A stretch of 64,000 bases of DNA, from the NCBI RefSeq assembly GCF_004027225.2, contig NC_044278.2, forward strand, positions 51,847,411-51,911,410, in the 5' to 3' direction. Source of the DNA: Strigops habroptila. Taxonomy: Eukaryota; Chordata; Aves; Psittaciformes; Psittacidae. Below the pieces are notes generated by a model. The model was not told where the DNA came from. It was given only the letters and a program-made list of their open reading frames with translations, and searched no databases. The first letter of the stretch is position 1. The number at the start of each line of letters is the position of its first letter. Positions 1 through 12,440 of this stretch are shown piece after piece. A program made the translations under genes and the position numbers.

Positions 1-2540
1 AGGCTTAATGTTTTTTCTGTATATGATAATTAGCAAATATTTTCATCAGATAGTCACAGAACTATTAAGAAGTGATATAGTCTAAGTCTTTTTATTTTCA
101 TTTTGGTCAATAGTAAGAGCATAGAAAAATGGAAATTGTAACAAGTTTATTTAATTTAAACTAAATGAAACATACCAAAGCCCTGTTTTTGGAAAAGATT
201 ATGCAAATTAAAATGAAACATTCAAAGAGCTGAATACTGATGAAGCTTAGATTTCTTAAAATCACAGACTCACAGATTAACTGGAACTTGTATTTCCTCC
301 TAAAAAATACAAATGAGATGAAAACCCCTGATGCTTTCTTTCATGGATAGTTTCAATAGAATTTGGAATAATTGTTTAAACTTCAGAAATTATGAAGTAG
401 ATGGTCTATTAACAATGAAAATAGACATAGATCATAAAGGAAGCTATTTTAGAGTTCAAGATAGAGACCTGGATTAAAGTTACCAAAAGCCATACATAGT
501 CAGACCTCTCAAAGATGTTAAATCAAATCTCTGTTATGTAGATAAAGGAAGAGTAAGAAGAACAAAACATAACAAGAAAGTAGAATAAAATGACAATAAA
601 AATAGTCTAAAGAAAATTGCAGATCTTAGATTTATCTGTTTTCAAGAGGGTGATAATATTAAGTATAGGAGCAGGGATGTAAGGGCTGAAGGGAATGAAT
701 GTCTGTTGTCCCATTGAAGTTAGAAACAAAACTTTTTAATTTTGAGAATCTTCTTGCCATAAATCTGAAATAACTGTTACATGAAACTGTAGTTATTAAA
801 AAAAAAAAAAATTCCCATATATATACATAAAACAAACATATATGGTTTGTATGTATATATACATATAAAAAGAGAGAATAAGTGGGAAAGACAAACCTCA
901 GTCTGGCAGTCAGAGTCTCAAGAAATAATCTTGGAAGGAAAGTTTCCCTTTAAAACCGAGGGTAAAACTGAAATGATGGAGGACAGAGAACTGAGTAACA
1001 GAATATCTTAGTTAAAGTTCCCAAGATGAAGAAGGGGAAAAAAAAAATAAAATATTGCTTTACTCTAGAACTTGTTGGTTTTTTTCTCTGCCAAGAGAAA
1101 AATAAAGATGCAACTTTCAAAGAATTAATATAATCTCAGATTGCAGTTCTCAGAAGATGTTTAATGATTTGATGTTATGCTAATATAAACACACAAACAA
1201 AAAAATCAGTGGCTCTAACCATAATCTAATGTGCAGCATGCATCTCAAAACCCCTATTTTTTATGGAAATTAAACAGAATTCTCACTGGCTGGTAGTTCT
1301 GTTTTCTTTTTTATTAATTTTTTTTTTTCTAATAATAATTCAGCCACAGTACTCTTGAATAACCTGTTGTTTTACATTTTAAAAAATCAAATTTGATTTA
1401 AAAAGCCATAGAAGCACATCTGATATTAGATTTTGTAAGTTAAAATTGTAAATCTAAGCATAATCTCACTTCTGTGCTAAGGACCAAGGACTCTATCCTA
1501 TATAAAAGATAACTGTTATAGCCCTATTATTTAGCACTGAAAACAGAGGGTTAATTCTCACATGTTTATATAGGCAAAATATATATCTTTCTAAGATGGA
1601 TGAATTACAGAATCCCGTTTTGAGAACATTTGTATCTGTGAATTCGTTCACTTATCATCTCTCATGTCCTTACATGTCAGCTTTCCCTAAATAACTAGAG
1701 GATTGTTTTACTGTAGTATCTCCATGCACACACAACCTTGAACCTTGAAATAAATAGAGTTTCAACATATTTGGTCCTTTTAGAGCTGAAATTTGCACTA
1801 CTATCACAAACAGTAGTTTGAAGAGAAGAACAATGGAATGAAAAGTAATCAAAATAATCTCACATCAGCAAAAATGTACAGACAAAAAACTATTATTTTC
1901 CTGTGAATGCTAACACACTCTAAATATTTCTCTTTATTCATTCTCTTCATTATTCTGTTACTCAGACCTCAATGAATCTCCTTGCTAAAATTATCTTAGC
2001 AAGTCTTATTGCTGTATGCATGTTTCATGGCTCATGAAGTATAACATCCAGCGTTGTGTAACTATAGTACATAACACACTGCAAAGTTTTTCTACAAATT
2101 TTAGCTAATAACCCAAAATGATCAAATCCCTTTACTTTCAAGGTACATACTTTTATACAATGACTGCAACAGATAATGTTAACTTGGAGATTATTATGAG
2201 CCCGGAAACTTGAGGGCAAATCAGTTCACAAGACATTTGATAGGATATAACTTCATGGAAGCACCTCTCAATCTGACAGTGACCAAACAGGAGGTTTGAT
2301 GTGGCCCACCAAAACATCAATGAAGAAAATGTGCATTATAGCTTTTGCGTGTTTGCCATAATTTTCTACATAGCCTCATTTCAATAAACCTGTATTTCTG
2401 ATGTTAGTCTCTTTCTTCACAATGGAGAATGGCACAGAACATTTGCCTGAAGCAAAGGTAATTTCAAGAATAAATATAAATTACTTGTCACAAAAAGTAC
2501 TACTCTTACAATGCATGTTGATTGAAAATATTAACTCTCT
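1..2540. other. AT-rich intergenic stretch, nothing recognised
   Basis: No open frame here exceeds about 64 codons and none resembles a known protein. The only structure seen is an imperfect inverted repeat at 817-866, whose arms of alternating AT and GTTTG/CAAAC could form a hairpin, plus short A-runs. No repeat family was recognised. Confidence 0.6.
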
Positions 2541-3160
2541 TGTCATGGTTTAACCCCAGTTGGCAACTAAGCACCACACAACCACTTGCTCACTCCCCAC
2601 CAGCAGGATGTGAGGAAGAGAACTGGAAAGATAAAAGTAAGAAAACCCATGGTTTAAGAAAAGAACAACTTAATAACTAAAATTATTATAATTTTTGTTG
2701 TTGTTGTTAAATAAAAGATTTGTAATGAAAAGGAAAATAACAAAGCAAGTGAAATAAAACCCAAAAGAGACAAGTGATGCAAATGAAACCAGCTGCTCAC
2801 CGCCAACCAACTGATGCTCAGCCAGTCCCCAAGCAGTACACGCACACCTCCCTGCCCCCGCCCCGCAACCTTTCTCCCAGTTTTATTGCTGAACATGATG
2901 CCATATGATATGGAATATCCCTTGGGTCAGTTGGGGTCAGCTGTCCTGGCTGTGTGGCCTCCCAACTCCTTGTGCACCCCCAGCCTACTTGCTAGTGGTG
3001 TAGGGTGAGGATCAGAAAAGGCCTTGACTGTGTAAGCACTGCTCAGCAATAACAAAAACATCCCTGCATTATCAGCACTGTTTCCAGCATAAATCCAAAA
3101 CATAGCCCCGTACTAGCTACTATAAAGAAAATTAACTCAATCCCAGCCAAAATAAGCACA
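2541..3160 (-). mobile_element. Solo LTR of the avian ERVK-like family
   Basis: Read on the plus strand this starts TGTCATGGTTTAACCCCAG and ends near AATCCCAGCCAAAATAAGCACA. This is the reverse of the family whose sense form begins TGTCCTGGTTTCAGC and ends GGTTTAACC..ACA. The middle carries the family block read on plus as ATGATGCCATATGATATGGAATATCCC (sense: GGGATATTCCATA), present in the other copies in this window. No internal sequence flanks it, so it is a solo LTR left by recombination. It is clearly diverged from the copy at 35605-36176, so it is older. I could not see a clean target duplication. Confidence 0.8.
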
Positions 3161-3759
3161 CTGCTGTACTACGCTTTGTTCAAAGCAAACTAATATGGAT
3201 TGTATGTTGCCTAGCGTACAAGCAATCTGCAGGTGACACACGTTTATATTGTGTCAACTTGTTTATATTCAAGTTTACTGGCCTGTAACTCCCACCACAA
3301 AGCCCTCACACTTTACCCACAAGACTTCGACCAGTCTATGATCCACTTCACAAAGGAGATCCAAACATCTGTGCCATTCCTGATGCTAAAGGAAATTCTA
3401 CGTATTCTGCTTCTTCTATTCCTGCCTTTCTGAAAAACTTATATATTTCCACTTGCCTATGAAGCTCTGTCTTCTGCTTATTTTCTACACTGCTGGAATT
3501 GTGTGCAAGCCTTTTTTTTTAGTTTTTATGATCACATTCAAGTTTTATGAGTTTTACTCCCATCACACTGCCCCAAGGAATTACCACCTGTTCTCTGACT
3601 TATCTGCAAGTTGTTATTACCATCCCCTCACAAACCTAGCTTAAAACTTTCCTCACAAAGTTAGAAAATTGCTGGGAAAGGTGGTCTTGCCCCCCTCTTT
3701 TTTTTTTTTTTTTTTGTTTTTTAATAACTGATCCCTGTATCTTGTTAGCAGTTCTTTTT
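3161..3759. other. Unassigned spacer with long T-run
   Basis: Nothing recognisable between the solo LTR and the CR1 ORF1-like block, except a T-run at about 3699-3722. On the minus strand this run would look like a poly-A tail following the CR1-like block; see the separate finding. Confidence 0.5.
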
Positions 3760-4560
3760 CCTCAAAGACTGGAGCATAGTAAAAATATCTGAAGTCCTGC
3801 CTTTAACACCAGCAACAGCCATTTGATAAGCTTTAGGATACATCTTCTTCTAACCAAGTCTTGTTTGTATACCTGTAGGATCAAGATCTCCTGGGCTCTC
3901 CTACCCATCATACTTGACTCCAGGAGTGTGTAGTCACTTTTGACTTCTTCCAGGTCTCCCTTGACAATGTTACCGTTATTGTGAATGAACAGCAAGGGTT
4001 GGCTCTAAAGGCTAGCTGCTTTCAGTAGCAACATCCTGAATTTTCCCCTCTGAAAGTAACAAATATTCCAGGACAGTCTGCCTGGGTGAAACCCTTGCAG
4101 AACGGAATCTCCAACCATTGTCTCCCAGTCATTCCTTTCAGTCCTAATGGTCAGTCCATGCCAAGCTGGCTTGCAAGCCTGCCTTAATTGGGCTTGTTCC
4201 ACTTCCCTGGCGATTAGATCATTGTACTGATGCTGTGGGTGCTGGAGGTTTTTTCTTTTTGCCACAAGCTTTCAGCTTCTCCCATCTTTGGAGTCTCGGT
4301 CTGACATTAAGCATAACCTTTAGCTGTTCCTCCTTCCTTGCATGATGTTGCTCAAAGCTTTTGCCTCTACAAAGTGTCTGTGGAAACACTGTTAATCTCA
4401 TGTTCAGCTTCCTGACATCATATAGCCTGCTCAGTTCTTCCTCTTGTACCTCCTACTGCCACCCCAGAGTAGGAGGGGTACCAGGCACCCCTGCAGCCCC
4501 AGGCATGTGTGGCAGCACCCACCTTCTGCAGGTCTTCTGAGTCAAAGACTCCAATTTGCA
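3760..4560 (-). pseudogene. Degraded CR1 ORF1-like fragment with GDSL-esterase motif
   Basis: Three overlapping minus-strand frames (4219-4401, 4005-4265, 3762-3995) give pieces that run in the order expected for the ORF1 protein of CR1 LINEs. First comes a charged stretch beginning near RLYDVRKLNMR. Then comes a block VGDSVLQG, which fits the GDSL nucleophile motif of the ORF1 esterase. Then comes a block HNNGNIVKGDLEEVKSDY, which fits the following family block (usually ...TNDxARGDLExIKxDY). The frame changes and stops show it is a fossil. GC content is higher than in the surrounding DNA. The match is to motifs remembered from the family, not an alignment; an unrelated retrocopy remains possible. 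Confidence 0.5.
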
Positions 4561-6160
4561 ACAGGTACTTTCTCCAGCTAGAAGAAAGATGGAGAAATGA
4601 CCACAGCCCATCATCTCCTCGGTCACAGAGTCATGAACTTCTAGACCTGATTTACATCCCTGCCCTGGTGACAGCTGATGTCTGTGTTAGCTGCACTCCT
4701 GCATATCAGCTAAACAGGTGTTTCCTAATTAGGAAAAAAGAAAGATTCTACAATCTTATAGTTTTCCCATATTCTTCAGGTCATCTATGAAACAGTTCAA
4801 GTAGATTGTGTGTGTTTATCTGTAAAACAGCAACTTTGGGATTTGACTTCTGTGGAGATAGAAAGTCAGGTGAACTGAAAGAGAAATGGATTTCTGCTGT
4901 CCTTTGCCAGGGACACTGGCAGTATCAGGAATCCATGAAACTTTGACTTCTCATACTCCTGCTTTTTTTTTACTCTTTACAGCAGATAGTTTCAAAACAA
5001 GTTATTAGTGCTTATGCAAAAAAGAGTTTCTGATAACTACGAAAAAAACGGAAAACAAGATAAAAAAAGAAAAAAAGAAAGATTTAAGAAAAAAAAGAAA
5101 AAGGAAAGAGTAGTCAGAATCCAGCTGCTAAAGCCTTTAGCAGTTCTGTCCTTAAAGGGTCAGAAGAGTGAAAAGCAAAGTGAGGTGAAAGACCTGGCCG
5201 TATATATCATAGTAGCAAGAGTCAACAGAGAAAGCAGGTTAATAGTCAATTCCAATACTCTCATTAGTGCAATTAGTTTCTTTAGACTTATGACATTTGA
5301 TCTACACTACATCCAGTCTCGGGTGATCAAATATTTAAACTGTCATTCATAGTTCATTATGCATTAACACCCCCACACACGTTCTGATTTCAGAAACTCC
5401 CAATCTCCCAAAATAAGAAAAGTGCTCTAGTAATTTTAAATCACTATCCTGCATGAGTCCATAATTCTTCTAACTTCCAACCTTAAATACTTACAAAAAT
5501 TTCTGAAGTATTCCAATAATTTTGCCTCCAAATCATGTGTATCTTGAGCTCCAATCTTTCTGAAGTAAATTACATTTTCAATGTTGAAGAATACAGTTTG
5601 ATTTTTTTTCAAGCACAGAACTCAGAGGCAGAGAAGCAAGAAAGAAATGTGAAATATGGATTGGTTGTAGGTCAATCAGAAGTCAGAGATATAAGCCAGT
5701 GAAGTTTATATTTGTGTCAGGTAGAAAGATGATTCTCAGCACAGTTCCCTTTGAATAACTGAGAGTTTTGAAATACCATAAATCACAACATGAAAATTAA
5801 ATGCTTATGACATCATAAGAATTCTAAAATACCCTTCATAAAAATACTATATTTTTAATGCACTGTAAGCTAATGAGAATCTGTTCTTATATCCCCATTT
5901 AATAACTCATTTTTACTTAATTTAATTTATTCCCAGCTAGCACAAACTTCTGACTACTGATTCAAAGATTGAGAAAAATAACAATTAAAAAAACATTTAG
6001 ACAAATACCTCTCCTTGCTGTGGGTCATGCAAAGTCACGGGAGGTACCCATCTTTTTGTGGCTCACCCTTAGCCACAGATCCTCAAGTGTATCTTTTTAG
6101 CATGAAAATACCATATAACTTTAATTCATACCATGCTCTTTTTGCAGTGCAGTCCCCAAA

Positions 6161-6370
6161 ATGAATAAGCTTTTCTGAATAGACTTTCGGTAAACAACTA
6201 CTAAATTGATTTGCATGATACGAAGTCACAAGTTCTACATATAAAAATAAATAAGCTTTTGTGAATAAACTTTGGGTGCAAATGTATTTAATTACTTAAA
6301 AACAAGCATAGTAAACAACCCCCCTACTAAATAGATTTGCATTATATGAAGCCTTAAGTTCTACATATAA
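6161..6370. repeat. Diverged tandem duplication (two copies)
   Basis: Two neighbouring blocks share AATAAGCTTTTSTGAATA, then a stretch around GTAAACAAC...CTACTAAAT.GATTTGCAT and both end AAGTTCTACATATAAA. The second copy has an insert of about 35 bases (GTGCAAATGTATTTAATTAC region). This looks like an old segmental tandem duplication of non-coding DNA. Confidence 0.6.
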
Positions 6371-9300
6371 ATAGATCAAAATATTTTTTCTTTATTTTGA
6401 ACACAACGGGAATGTTTTTGAAAAAAAAAAAGGTCATAAATGTTAATTTTTAAGTAATTTATAAGTTCATTTATTTTAGTTATATAATTCAAGTATCAAA
6501 ATAAGGAGCAACAACCCCAAGAAATGGTCCTATTGACATAGTATGACTCTTTGATCAAAGAACCATAAACCAGGCCTAATTTACAAATCTAGGATTGATA
6601 CCCTTATCCAGTAATGGCCTTGTCATTGTCCTGTGGGGCTCGACAGAAGGTCTGAGCAAGACAAGCAGAAATAGTCTCTTTCATGCCTCCTCCACATGTA
6701 ATCTGCCATTACCATAAAAAAAAAAAAAACAAACCAATTTTTTCTCATAGTTCTAGTCATGTTTTGCAAACTGCTGTGAGAAATGAAGTCATTAATTCCA
6801 TTCCTTACCTCCTCCTTAATTACTTGGTAGACAGAGAGCAAAGAGATAAAAAGGAGGATGAGAAGAAAGATTGGTGTTTGAAGTACTTATATGACTGAAT
6901 CACAGAAGGTGGTTTATGGAATCTCTCTTATGTGAGGTAATTTAACACTCTTTACAAACTAGCCTTTTAAATTATTTTAAAGTGAGGTGACTGGCACTTT
7001 ACTCCTTGCTATTGTCATCAATAAGCACTGAACTGAAAACAATAAGCAGTTGCTAAACCAGATGGTAATTTTAACAGGTATTAAAAATTAGTTTTCTGCT
7101 ATTTCTCATTTTAGATACATATGAAAAAGTCAGACTTCATCTGAATTCATGCTGATGTGCTGGAGAAACAAAAGTGTAAGTTCAGAGCAAAGTTTTTAAT
7201 CACATTGGTGGATGTTAAGTGGTAATTTGCATCATCTAATGTTAGAATGAGGACAATTAAGTTCTGGTACAGGGACTTTTTTTAAGGATACAATGTTAAA
7301 CTGACATAGTTAATTATGCACTATTTTCTTTGCTTTTAAAGATAATTTGATTTTTGTTTAGGTAGGATGAAAAGTTCAAATCTAAGAGTAGGAGAACTGG
7401 CTTTATTATAGCTGAAAATATGGTTGTGATAAAATACTATTCGCATGCCTCTCTGCAGGATTTGTTGATTTAGGGCAAAAAATAGTCCAGGTCAGTTCTA
7501 AAATGTCTAGCACTATTGTAAGTATTAGACATAGTTGTCCAAAGAAAGTATAGGCACATCTTACCCACAACTGCTAATCCCGAGAATGCCATCAAATGAA
7601 GGCTGACATAATTGTATGATGAATGCGCTGTTTACCAGCAGAAAGGAATCCAGGAGTACTCGACAGTCACTGCTCAGATACAAAATTACCTACTAAAAAA
7701 TTGTTTCAGACACGGCTATTTTTACACAGATTATCATCAGTGTAAATGAAACAAGCAAATAGAAGCTCAGTACCATAGATGTAAAGACTAGCAGCCAAAC
7801 TAGGGAGATAAACAGAAGGTTTACTCCTCTGTTGTTTTCTACATTTAATTTAAAAACAGTTATACTAGTAGATCTCCAAGTTTTATCGATACACCTGATA
7901 ATATCTGTTCTTTCGGAGCATTTTTTTTTTTTAATTGAGTAATTAATAATGAAGTGATTTTTAACTTATTCCTTACTATTCACTGTGAAAGCTTTATCTT
8001 CTCCTCAGCATCTTTCCTTAAATATTTATGATTTCAGTTTGATTCAGTAGCAGTAGTAGTTCTCAAGTTCTAACTGACCTTTTACACATAAACAGATCAT
8101 TCTGTCTTCTGCGGTAACATACTGTAAAATATGCTATTACACCCCACCTGATGACATTTTTTACACAACAGCTTAGAAAAGATCATTTTTTTTTTTTTTT
8201 TTTTTTTTTTAATAAATAGGGTATGAACCAACCAAAACATTTAATAAGTTTAGGAAATTTGTTTGCTTGCTCATTGACCAGTTCAGATTGTCCACTGACC
8301 ATGTACTTGTTTTATTCTGGGAAATAAAACCAAAAACCCAAACAAACAAACAAAAAACCCTACAAAAAAATCCCAAACAAACCAAAACCAACCAATCAAC
8401 CAAAAAAAAAAAAAAAAAGGAAGAGTAAGGAAAAAGGTTTTTTGTTTAGTTTGTCAGTAAGAGGGTTCAGTTGAATTCCCATGATCTACAAATACACATC
8501 CTTTAATCTGGGAGACAAATGTTTTGTAAAATCTAGTAGTAGGAAACTGAAAGTATACAGAGCAAATAAGGAAGTGGAGTTACCTAGAGATATGACATGC
8601 ACTTCTTTAACTGAAGTCTTTAAATCATATGTGGAGATTTATCTCAAAGGCATGTTGTTGCTCACAAAGAAGTTATGGACTCGACACAAACAGCACTGGA
8701 TGTATTTCTGTGGGTTTTTGTATGCAGGAGAACAGGAAAGATCATCACAATTGTCTGCTCAGACCTTGAAGCATCAATTTTGTTATCAGAAGGCGATTAC
8801 AGTAAACTTGATATTAGGAGATAAGAAAAAAAAGGTATAGAGATGCCACTGTGTAACAAAGGGACTTTCTACGGAAAAAAATAAAACCCCAATGAATTGT
8901 GTAGTTTTACTTTGTGTATGTCTTAGATAACTCTGTCAGATACATAATGAGTCTCTCTCTTCTGTATTCTGATGATACTTGTCTGTCTTGCTGTTCTTAA
9001 AAAATCTTTTGTAGTTTCATTTTTTTTCTTGGCTCCAGAAATATTCAGCAGAATGTGTGTCTAGAAGTAATCTTTTCATTTGAACTGTCATTGATGAAAA
9101 CATAAATCAGGAAAAGAACTGTCAGCATGAGAGTTATCTAGTACATCTTCTGGTTTTTACATGCTTCTCCTAAGTCTGACAGTACTGGTCAGAGATCGGA
9201 AATAAAGCAAACCTAGGCTGACCTTAGGTTACTTGAATCTTCGTGACCTTTTCTGTACCAGGAAACAAGGAAGATATATATCTTGAAATCATCTTGATTC

Positions 9301-10175
9301 ATCAATCTTGATATCAGTTGAAATACTGATATTTCAACCTTCAACAGCCATGTCCTCTCCTTTTAGCCTTGGACTTCCAATTTGTGGGGAAAAAAAAAAA
9401 AAAAAAAAAAGAAAGAGATCAAGACAGTGCAGGGAGTTCTGCACATTTATTCAGATATGTATGTCTCTATGAAAGAATATAAGAATATTCTGCATGTGTA
9501 TATACAAAAAAGAGTATGAGCTGATAGGTCAGCGAGGAAGATAAAAGTCTGGAAGAAACAGAGGGATAGAGCCCAAGAGGAAAAGAAAATGGACTGAAAG
9601 AAAAATAAATAAAAGAAAAAGTTCATTAAATTAAACCCCCTTACTGAGGGATAAAACTTAACATTTCTCCTCTACTCTTGCTTCATTATAGAGCATGTGG
9701 CTGTGACCAAAGCAGTCATGTAATATTTAACTGGTGTCAATGTTTTATTTTTTTATTTATTTGTTTACTGGTGACTATTAATATTGTGAGTTTCTTATTT
9801 TTGCCTCATTTTTAAAAATCTAAGGGACTTTGTTAAGGCCTGTTATTTCAGATACTGCCTGATTGAGTAAGAGACACACTTGCAAGACTATTAAATAAAA
9901 ACTAATTCACACCTCTAAATGATTCCGAAACTTCTAAGAAATGTTAGCCTTAGACTGGAACTAGTTCTGGGCATTTCTTTCCCATTTTATAGGTGTTTTC
10001 TGTCTTACAGAATAGCTCTAATTCAAGGAATTCATTGAAAATAAAAGGTGTGATATCAGTGTAAGAGTTGCCCTCCAAATGTAATATGGCATGGGAAACT
10101 AAAATTTATTCCATAACATATAGAAAGTAGTCTTATACAAACAAAAATTATATTAACATAGTGTTTCAACTCTAT

Positions 10176-10344
10176 TCAGCTAAATGCAGATGTCTACAAA
10201 TAGACCCATATAGCTCACCAAATGTAGATATATGCTTCAGGATTTATGAATAGCTCTCTGGTATACATCTCCCGTTTTCTTGTGTACTGAATATAATGAA
10301 CTCTGAGGTACCTAGTTCATGTATACACATCTACATTTAGCTGA
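10176..10344. repeat. Inverted-repeat pair about 150 bp apart
   Basis: The left arm TCAGCTAAATGCAGATGT (10176-10193) and the reverse complement of the right arm (10327-10344) agree at 17 of 18 positions. The enclosed DNA has no open frame. This could be the ends of a small non-autonomous DNA transposon or a chance hairpin; no target duplication is evident. Confidence 0.35.
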
Positions 10345-11860
10345 TGAATCTGGAGCTCATTCCCACTCTTAATGAGTAACTGAACTATCCTCTTCCTCAT
10401 ATTTGCTGGTTTTGCATTTTTTTGGAAAGTTTCTTTGAGATTTTTATGTTTGGATCTGTATGAGCTCTGTATGCATGAATAAACATGCAAACTTGTTCCT
10501 TCTTTTCATATATCTATGCAACTCACTTTTAAAATTCTTAAATATTTACTGTTGCTGGTAGCATATTGAGCCTTCTTCTAGAAAAGACTATCTGCATGTT
10601 GCTAGGTAAAAACATTCATATTGACTTATTTTGGTAAAAACTGATGTATATAAATGTATAGGTATAGACATTTGTTTTAAAACCTGGTTACTTGAGTAAT
10701 TGATAAACTCTATTATTACACAAGTCAATGAAAGATTCACTTCACTGTTTAGCTGTGGTTGCTTTTCACCATAGTATAGATAGAAAATTTGTTAGATTTC
10801 TGTCATGCATGTAACAGCAAAAAAAAAAACCAAACCAAAACCAGCGAAAACTCAGAGAGCAAAAGACAGCTACAAAATCCAAAACCTGATTACTGAAGAA
10901 TAAAGAGTGATTGCAATAGAAGCACTGCAAAGTAAGGCTAGTAATCTAGCTGCATTATACAAATATCATGAGGCTTATTATGTAAATTGTGCCCAGGATC
11001 CCTTTACAAGGGATAGACAAGAAATGCAGATCAAAATGGCTGTGAAATACAATTTTAGCTGGCATCAAGACTGTGTCTTTTAAGTGAATCTCCCATTTGC
11101 CTTCAGTTACTGTGCATTGGTCCAGATTGTGGAGGGGTCCCAGAAGACATGAACAGAATTCTTTTCAGTAAACTGGAAGGTACAATTCAGGATAACTTCA
11201 GCTACAAATGAGCATTCAGTGCATGCACCAGATTGTATCTTGTCTAAAGTTAAAAAAAGAATACCCTTAAATGTATATAGTATTGACATCATGTCTTCAC
11301 CATCAACTGCTTTACTCTATACAGCCACTTCTACTTGTCCAGTCTCTTTGACAGACACTGCCAAAGCTGTTATGTGCTTTAGATAACACAAATATTCACT
11401 CATTCATTCTTTCACTTTCTGCATATTTTTACTAATAATAAATAAGTGGATAACATTTTTTTTTATATTTAATATGTGTATGTCTAAAGTAAAAAAGTAC
11501 CTAAAGTACTTAAAGTGAAAAAGTACTTACTTTTTTTGTACTTAAAAAAGTACAAAAAAAATGTTTGAGTAAAAGCATTAATGCCACACTGCAATAAATG
11601 AGAATTTACACAAAGAGCTGTGCAAGCTTAAAAAAAAACAGTTAACATGAGCTGGGAGTGCATGTATGTCTTTGCCTGTACATCAGGCTGATTTGCTACA
11701 AATCTGGTCTGACTGTCAGATCCAGGAGATATATAAGTGAATTAGCATGATAATTAGCATGATTAGTGGTATGTCAAGCTGCTAAGTCCTATACAAAACC
11801 ATAAGGCATAAATTTATCAAAAGTTAAAGCATGTTATTAATGGCATTGTACAGATGCCTC

Positions 11861-12165
11861 TGTCCTGGTTTCAGCTGGGATAAAGTTCTTTTTTTTCCTA
11901 GTAGCTAGTACAGTGCTATGTTTTGGCTTTAGTCTGAGAACACTAATAACACACCAATGTTTTAGTTGCCACCAAGTAATGCTTACCCTGATCAAGGACT
12001 TTTCAGTCTCTTATACTCTGCTAGTGAGGAGGCGTACAAGAAGCCAAGAGGGAGCAGAGACAGGACGCATAGCCCAAAGTAGTCAAAGGGGTATTCTATA
12101 TCACTGCACAACTGCCCAGTATATAAACTGGGGGCGGGGAGAGGGTTAGCCAGAAGGGGCTGATT
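11861..12165 (+). mobile_element. Truncated LTR of the ERVK-like family (U3 part)
   Basis: It begins TGTCCTGGTTTCAGCTGGGA, the sense 5' end of the family seen at 60166 and 35605-36176. It continues through the family U3 blocks (AACACACCAATGTTTTAGTTG, AAGGACTTTTCAGTCTC) to the TATA-like TATATAAACTGGG near 12119-12131. The sequence then runs straight into a CR1 fragment, so R and U5 are missing. Confidence 0.75.
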
Positions 12166-12440
12166 GGTACATGGGGACAGGCCACTCCTCTCCCGGTTTA
12201 TACTTGTGCCCACCATTCCTGCATCCAGCTGCAGAATCCGGCATTTAGACTTCTTAAATTTCATCCTGTTAATCATTGACTAATGCTCCAATCTACCTGG
12301 ATCCCTCTGCAAGTCATCTTGTCCCTCGAGACAGCACCTCCCAGTTTGGTATCATCAGCAAATTTGCTAATGGTGCATTCAACTCATGCATCCAGATCAT
12401 CAAGAAAAACATGGAAAAGAACTGGCCCTAGGACTGAGGC
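12165..12440 (-). mobile_element. CR1 LINE fragment (ORF2, region after the RT active site)
   Basis: On the minus strand this carries the CR1 segment beyond the RT active site. It includes a stretch translating to MKFKKSKCRILQL, matching the conserved MKFNKxKCKVLHL block of CR1 reverse transcriptase. The DNA upstream in sense (12283-12440) corresponds to the preceding block around ADDTKL, broken by stops. It abuts the truncated LTR at about 12165. Confidence 0.7.

Larger units (their letters stand above)
4561..11860. other. Intergenic stretch; low-complexity DNA only
   Basis: I see no gene or mobile-element sequence that I recognise in these 7.3 kb. Contents seen: A/K-rich low complexity at 5040-5110; a diverged direct duplication at about 6161-6247 and 6250-6370; a T-run at 8185-8210; an A/C-rich stretch at 8325-8418; an A-run near 9391-9410; an inverted-repeat pair at 10176-10193 and 10327-10344; and an AGTACTT-rich inverted-repeat cluster at 11480-11565. 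Frames up to 119 codons (8481-8840) show no family resemblance. Confidence 0.5.

Noticed and set aside
5008..5352. 114-codon Lys-rich plus-strand ORF
   Set aside because: The Lys-rich half is an A/G-rich low-complexity tract; the rest resembles nothing.
8481..8840. 119-codon plus-strand ORF
   Set aside because: No recognisable domain or relative, AT-rich composition, and a poly-Lys end formed by an A-run. A chance ORF in a long window.
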